Assembly (NCBI RefSeq): GCF_036895565.1
Contig: NZ_CP145904.1
Coordinates: forward strand, 1,674,001 to 1,738,000
Length of the DNA stretch: 64,000 nt
DNA from: Flavobacterium sp. KS-LB2
GTDB taxonomy: Bacteria; Bacteroidota; Bacteroidia; Flavobacteriales; Flavobacteriaceae
Reading direction: 5' to 3'
This document shows positions 60,687 through 64,000 of this stretch, piece by piece. The notes beneath the pieces were generated by a model, which searched no databases, was not told where the DNA came from, and saw nothing but the letters and a program-made list of their open reading frames with translations. Made by a program: the position numbers and the translations under genes. Numbering within the stretch: the stretch's first letter is position 1; each line of letters starts with the position of its first letter.

Positions 60687-61829
60687 CTATTCTTTCGTCT
60701 GAAAAAACAACCATTCAATTGCTTTAGGAAATTCATCACTCCAATAGGTTTCACTATGTTTCCCTTGCGGATTAATACTAAGGTTAATCTTTGATTTATC
60801 CTTAATAAATTGACTTGAAATCAAATTATCGTTAAAAGTTGTTATGTGTTCAATCATCGTTTTACTTTCATCACCACCTCCATATAAATAGATTTTTGTA
60901 TCAGCTGCATTGGCTTTCTTTGGATCAATTTTCAGTTCTGGAACTACCCAAAGCGATGGCGAAAAAATCATTAATTTCCCATACACTTCTGGGTTTCTCA
61001 ATCCACTGAAAATACTAATCAAACCGCCCATCGAGCTTCCTCCTATTCCAGTAAATTCTCTTTCTTTTTTAGTTCTAAAATTACTATCAACAAATGGTTT
61101 TAAAGTATCTGTCACAAATCGGATGTATTTTTTTCCTTGTCCTTTTCCCAGAACTGTTTTACCTACATTGTATTCTTTTATTCGATCTTCTTCGGCATGT
61201 TCTATGGCAATAATTATAATCTTCCCAATTTTATATTCGGACATAACAGCCAGTTTTTTGTCAATCTCCCAGTTACCAAATTCTGCATTTTCATTAAATA
61301 AATTTTGAGCATCCTGCAAATACATGACTGGATAACTTTCACTTGAATTGTCATAATCATGAGGTAACAAAGCCCAAATTTTCCTGGTTTTGTTCAGCTG
61401 AGGGATTTCAAACTCATCAGATATCAGCTGAACTTGAGGCAAAAAAGACTGTTTAAAAGGCAACCAGTTTTTTCTCCATCTGGCTACATGTTCTTTTTGA
61501 ATACCTGTATGATTTGTCGTTGTACGGTTTTCAGTTCTATTTCCATGGCTGTCAATTTCTACTTCACTCCAATCCCCTTTAGTAAATTTATACAAAAGGG
61601 TAGCTGGATAATCAAAATCATGTGAAAATTTATAATGATAAACATTATTTCCTATTTTCTCCATTATGAAGGCCTTATCCTGAGTACGCCAATTATTAAA
61701 ATTTCCTGAAATATAAACAGGTCTTGCATCGTCTTCGTCAGTGGTCAGTACTATATAAAGTCCCGTATTTAATATTGGATTTTGTAATTCTGGTATCAAT
61801 GTGGTATTATCTAAATTCATCACTTGCAT
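60687..61829 (-). CDS. Alpha/beta hydrolase (esterase D/enterochelin esterase-like) with N-terminal E-set domain
   Basis: A 380-residue cytoplasmic protein. Residues 20-100 form an E-set/CBM48-like beta-sandwich (VYISGNFNNWRTQDKAFIME, YKFTKGDWSEVEIDSHGNRT). From about 140 it is a COG2382-type esterase with the nucleophile Ser266 in GIGGSSMGGLISIFSG and a late catalytic His in NPQGKHSETYWSDEFPKAI. Similar enzymes cleave siderophore esters or transfer acyl groups, but no siderophore genes lie here. It is the first gene of the minus-strand operon with M17 and ATP-grasp. Start ATG at 61829; ATG 61820 is possible. Confidence 0.85.
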   Translation of the reverse strand: MQVMNLDNTTLIPELQNPILNTGLYIVLTTDEDDARPVYISGNFNNWRTQDKAFIMEKIGNNVYHYKFSHDFDYPATLLYKFTKGDWSEVEIDSHGNRTENRTTTNHTGIQKEHVARWRKNWLPFKQSFLPQVQLISDEFEIPQLNKTRKIWALLPHDYDNSSESYPVMYLQDAQNLFNENAEFGNWEIDKKLAVMSEYKIGKIIIIAIEHAEEDRIKEYNVGKTVLGKGQGKKYIRFVTDTLKPFVDSNFRTKKEREFTGIGGSSMGGLISIFSGLRNPEVYGKLMIFSPSLWVVPELKIDPKKANAADTKIYLYGGGDESKTMIEHITTFNDNLISSQFIKDKSKINLSINPQGKHSETYWSDEFPKAIEWLFFQTKE

Positions 61830-61884
61830 TGTGGTACTCTTATATTAAAATAATAGTAAATATAGTGGATTGGTATTTGAAATA

Positions 61885-61926
61885 AAAGAAAACCCAATAG
61901 TAAATTCATGTACTATTGGGTTTTAT
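61885..61926 (-). terminator. Terminator of the his operon
   Basis: AAAACCCAATAGTA (61889-61902) and TACTATTGGGTTTT (61911-61924) form a perfect 14-bp stem with an 8-base loop. It lies 28 bases after the hisIE stop and before the start of the esterase operon, with T-rich sequence on the minus strand. Confidence 0.85.
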
Positions 61927-61951
61927 AGAGAAAAAAATTAAAAAGAAATTA

Positions 61952-62551
61952 TTATTTCTGACGACTTTTCAGTACTTCAACAACATCATTCAGTTTAAAA
62001 CCTTTTGCCTGTAACAAAATAAGGTAATGAAAAAGCAAATCAGCACTTTCGCTCAAAAACAACTCGTCGTTATCATCTTTGGCTTCAATAACAACTTCAA
62101 CTGCTTCCTCACCTACTTTTTGGGCAATTTTGTTCATCCCTAATTTAAACAATGAAGCAACATAACTTTTTTCAGAGTCCGCATTTTCTCTACGAACCTG
62201 AATCGTATTTTCTAAATCCGAAATAAAACCATAATCTACTTTATTTTCGTCTGCCCAGCACGTATCAGTACCTTTGTGACATATTGGACCTTCTGGTTTA
62301 ACCTGAATCAACAGCGTATCATTATCGCAGTCATTTTTGATGTCAATCAAATTCAAAAAGTTGCCACTTTCCTCTCCTTTTGTCCAAAGTCTTTGTTTGG
62401 TGCGACTATAAAAAGTTACCTTTTTAGTTTCTACCGTTTTTTGATAGGCTTCGGCATTCATAAAACCAAGCATCAAGACCGTTTTGGTTTCGCTATCTTG
62501 AATTATGGCTGGAATTAATCCATCTGTATTTTTTGAGAAATCTATGTTCAT
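61952..62551 (-). CDS. hisI: Bifunctional phosphoribosyl-AMP cyclohydrolase / phosphoribosyl-ATP pyrophosphatase
   Basis: A 199-residue HisIE fusion. The N-terminal cyclohydrolase domain (about 1-105) has SRTKQRLWTKGEESGN, and metal ligands in IKNDCDNDTLLIQVKP and GPICHKGTDTCW. The C-terminal pyrophosphatase domain (about 110-199) has KVGEEAVEVVIEAKDD and FLSESADLLFHYLILL, the Glu/Asp pattern of MazG-like HisE. It performs the second and third steps of histidine synthesis. It is the last gene of the his operon, 83 bases after hisF. Confidence 0.95.
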   Translation of the reverse strand: MNIDFSKNTDGLIPAIIQDSETKTVLMLGFMNAEAYQKTVETKKVTFYSRTKQRLWTKGEESGNFLNLIDIKNDCDNDTLLIQVKPEGPICHKGTDTCWADENKVDYGFISDLENTIQVRRENADSEKSYVASLFKLGMNKIAQKVGEEAVEVVIEAKDDNDELFLSESADLLFHYLILLQAKGFKLNDVVEVLKSRQK

Positions 62552-62634
62552 TTTTATAATTTAATGATTGAAAATTTAAATATTTAAAGATTCCCTAATC
62601 CGAGTTTCTTTTCTATTTATTCTATTATCTATTT

Positions 62635-63390
62635 TTATATTCTAACTTCGATATTATTATTTTTTAGTGCTGTTTTTAATGTTTTGATTTCAATTTCTTT
62701 AAAATGAAATACACTTGCCGCCAATGCTGCGTCAGCTTTTCCTTCCAGAAAAGTGTCTACAAAATGTTGTATGTTTCCTGCACCACCTGAAGCAATAATA
62801 GGAATATTAACTAACTCTGACAATTTAGCCAAAGCTTCATTTGCAAATCCGTTTTTAGTTCCGTCATTATCCATTGAGGTAAATAGGATTTCGCCTGCTC
62901 CACGTTCTTCTACTTCTTTTGCCCAATCAAATAAATTTAGTTCGGTAGGTACTTTTCCACCTACTAAATGAACAATCCATTGCCCGTTAATTTGTTTCGC
63001 ATCAATCGCAACCACTACACATTGGCTTCCAAATTTTTGTGCCAAATCATTAATTAACTGCGGGTTTTTCACTGCCGATGAATTAATAGAAACTTTATCC
63101 GCACCGTTTTGCAATAAAATTTCAACATCTTCAACCGATGAAATTCCACCACCAACAGTAAATGGAATATTAATCGTCGAAGCCACTTTCCGAACCAAAT
63201 CAACTAGGGTTTTTCTTCTTTCTTCAGTTGCTGAAATATCCAAAAAAACCAATTCGTCAGCACCTTCATCCGAATATATTTTGGCTAATTCCACCGGATC
63301 TCCTGCATCCCGTAAGTCCACAAAATTAACACCTTTTACGGTTCTTCCGTTTTTTATATCGAGACAGGGAATAATTCTTTTTGTAAGCAT
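62635..63390 (-). CDS. hisF: Imidazole glycerol phosphate synthase, cyclase subunit
   Basis: A 251-residue TIM barrel. ATG 63390 ([20 protein letters not shown]) is the true start; the frame further up to 63438 lies in a dispersed repeat. The catalytic Asp pair is Asp11 (PCLDIKNG) and the Asp in [14 protein letters not shown] near 130. Phosphate loops are [11 protein letters not shown] and [11 protein letters not shown]. It joins PRFAR with ammonia supplied by HisH, which lies outside the window. The protein C-terminus is normal. Confidence 0.95.
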   Translation of the reverse strand: MLTKRIIPCLDIKNGRTVKGVNFVDLRDAGDPVELAKIYSDEGADELVFLDISATEERRKTLVDLVRKVASTINIPFTVGGGISSVEDVEILLQNGADKVSINSSAVKNPQLINDLAQKFGSQCVVVAIDAKQINGQWIVHLVGGKVPTELNLFDWAKEVEERGAGEILFTSMDNDGTKNGFANEALAKLSELVNIPIIASGGAGNIQHFVDTFLEGKADAALAASVFHFKEIEIKTLKTALKNNNIEVRI

Positions 63391-63400
63391 ATTTTTTATT

Positions 63401-63490
63401 GTTACACAGAGATTCACGAAGATTTCACAGAGACACACAAAATTATTTGAGAATCTTTGCGTTTTCTTTGTGTGCCTTTGTGAAATAATC
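63401..63490. repeat. Dispersed inverted repeat (TTTCACAGAGACACACAAA) between hisA and hisF
   Basis: The segment 63423-63441 and the inverted copy 63467-63485 (TTTGTGTGCCTTTGTGAAA) match in 17 of 19 positions over a 25-base loop containing TCTTTGCG. Upstream GTTACACAGAGATTCACGAA repeats the CACAGAG unit. The motif is, from memory, a widespread intergenic repeat in Flavobacterium and other Bacteroidota. It fills the 108-base hisA-hisF gap. Confidence 0.65.
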
Positions 63491-63498
63491 TATTTATT

Positions 63499-64000
63499 TT
63501 AAATATAATTTTCCAATTGTTTCAACGAAATTCTTCCTTCATAAATTGCTTTTCCAATTATCGTTCCTTCACAGCCTAATTCGGCTAGTCTTGGTAATTC
63601 GTCAAAAGTAGAAATTCCTCCTGAAGCAATCAATTTTATGCCCTTGGCTTCCGCCAAAATTTTAGCGTATAAATCAAAAGATGGTCCTTCCAGCATGCCG
63701 TCTTTGGCAATATCTGTACAAATAACGTATTGAATTCCTTTATTTTGATAGTCTTGAATGAATGGAATCAAGTCCTCATTTGAATCCTCTAACCAACCTG
63801 AAACAGCTACTTTTTCATTATTAGCATCTGCTCCTAAAATAATTTTATCTGAACCGTATTCTTGAATCCATTTTTCGAATAGTTCTCTATTTTTAACGGC
63901 AATACTTCCTCCAGTAATTTGATTCGCCCCACTTTCGAAAGCGATTTTTAAATCGGAATCCGATTTTAATCCACCACCAAAATCAATTTTCAATTTGGTT
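63499..64000 (-). CDS. hisA: Phosphoribosylformimino-AICAR ribotide isomerase, 5' end cut by window
   Basis: The 3' part of HisA (about 167 residues) runs off the right edge. It reads [20 protein letters not shown], then [40 protein letters not shown] (the catalytic Asp and Thr region) and [20 protein letters not shown]. The visible frame could be started at the TTG at 63993, but that codon is Leu inside the barrel. HisA opens the ribose ring of ProFAR in histidine synthesis. Gene order hisA-hisF-hisIE is standard for Bacteroidota. Confidence 0.93.
   Translation of the reverse strand, partial: TKLKIDFGGGLKSDSDLKIAFESGANQITGGSIAVKNRELFEKWIQEYGSDKIILGADANNEKVAVSGWLEDSNEDLIPFIQDYQNKGIQYVICTDIAKDGMLEGPSFDLYAKILAEAKGIKLIASGGISTFDELPRLAELGCEGTIIGKAIYEGRISLKQLENYI

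Noticed and set aside
63391..63438. 16-residue extension of hisF
   Set aside because: It is encoded by the dispersed CACAGAG repeat. HisF proteins start [15 protein letters not shown], which is at 63390.

Overview
The window is a 64 kb piece of a low-GC Bacteroidota chromosome, most likely Flavobacterium or a close relative. This rests on the gene families (DUF6155-, DUF2911- and DUF294-type proteins, an E1 alpha/beta fusion, a his operon with hisIE), on promoter-like boxes of the TAnnTTTG type in front of several genes, on the scarcity of strong Shine-Dalgarno sites, and on short palindromic intergenic repeats. No rRNA, tRNA, CRISPR array, prophage or insertion sequence was seen. The genus call is from memory of protein families, not from a search.

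Layout. 1-8.2 kb: nucleoside phosphorylase (cut by the window edge), SUI1-type factor, 2OG-Fe(II) oxygenase, fused 2-oxoacid dehydrogenase E1, a 38-residue membrane micro-protein, a LysR regulator divergent from an mdaB/quinol-monooxygenase pair, and two unknown proteins. 8.3-16.3 kb: branched-chain amino acid operon leuA-leuB-ilvD-ilvB-ilvN-ilvC (no leuCD in view). 16.8-18.7 kb: acs. 19.5-25.0 kb: a seven-gene biosynthetic cluster with FAD oxidoreductase, methyltransferase, type III polyketide synthase, FabZ-like dehydratase, ketosynthase, acyl carrier protein and phosphopantetheinyl transferase. 25.0-39 kb: mostly housekeeping genes: a degenerate DnaQ-fold protein with a cNMP/CBS/DUF294 protein, an Lrp regulator and TauE exporter, a Bcr/CflA pump, NDH-2, two helicases, MscS channel and thioesterase.

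39.1-44.1 kb: a five-gene plus-strand set (esterase, ATP-grasp ligase, GCS2-type carboxylate-amine ligase, class I glutamine amidotransferase, second ATP-grasp-like protein) that looks like a dedicated pathway for an unknown amide-linked metabolite. 44.6-55.0 kb: a ten-gene sugar-oxidation locus (GMC oxidoreductase with its small subunit and a c-type cytochrome, two Gfo/Idh/MocA proteins, DUF1080 hydrolase, three TIM-barrel isomerase/epimerase-like proteins, an MFS transporter), best read as a 3-keto-glycoside pathway. 55.0-57.8 kb: M1 peptidase and a PhoD-like lipoprotein. 57.9-61.8 kb: a minus-strand operon of esterase, leucyl aminopeptidase and ATP-grasp ligase that echoes the enzyme types of the 39-44 kb set. 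61.9-64 kb: hisIE, hisF and the 3' part of hisA.

The most promising undescribed systems are the amidoligase-type cluster at 39.2-44.1 kb (possibly linked to the 57.9-61.8 kb operon) and the type III PKS cluster with its own acyl-carrier machinery at 19.5-25.0 kb. Function assignments come from motifs read by eye and from family knowledge. No alignment or database search was run.
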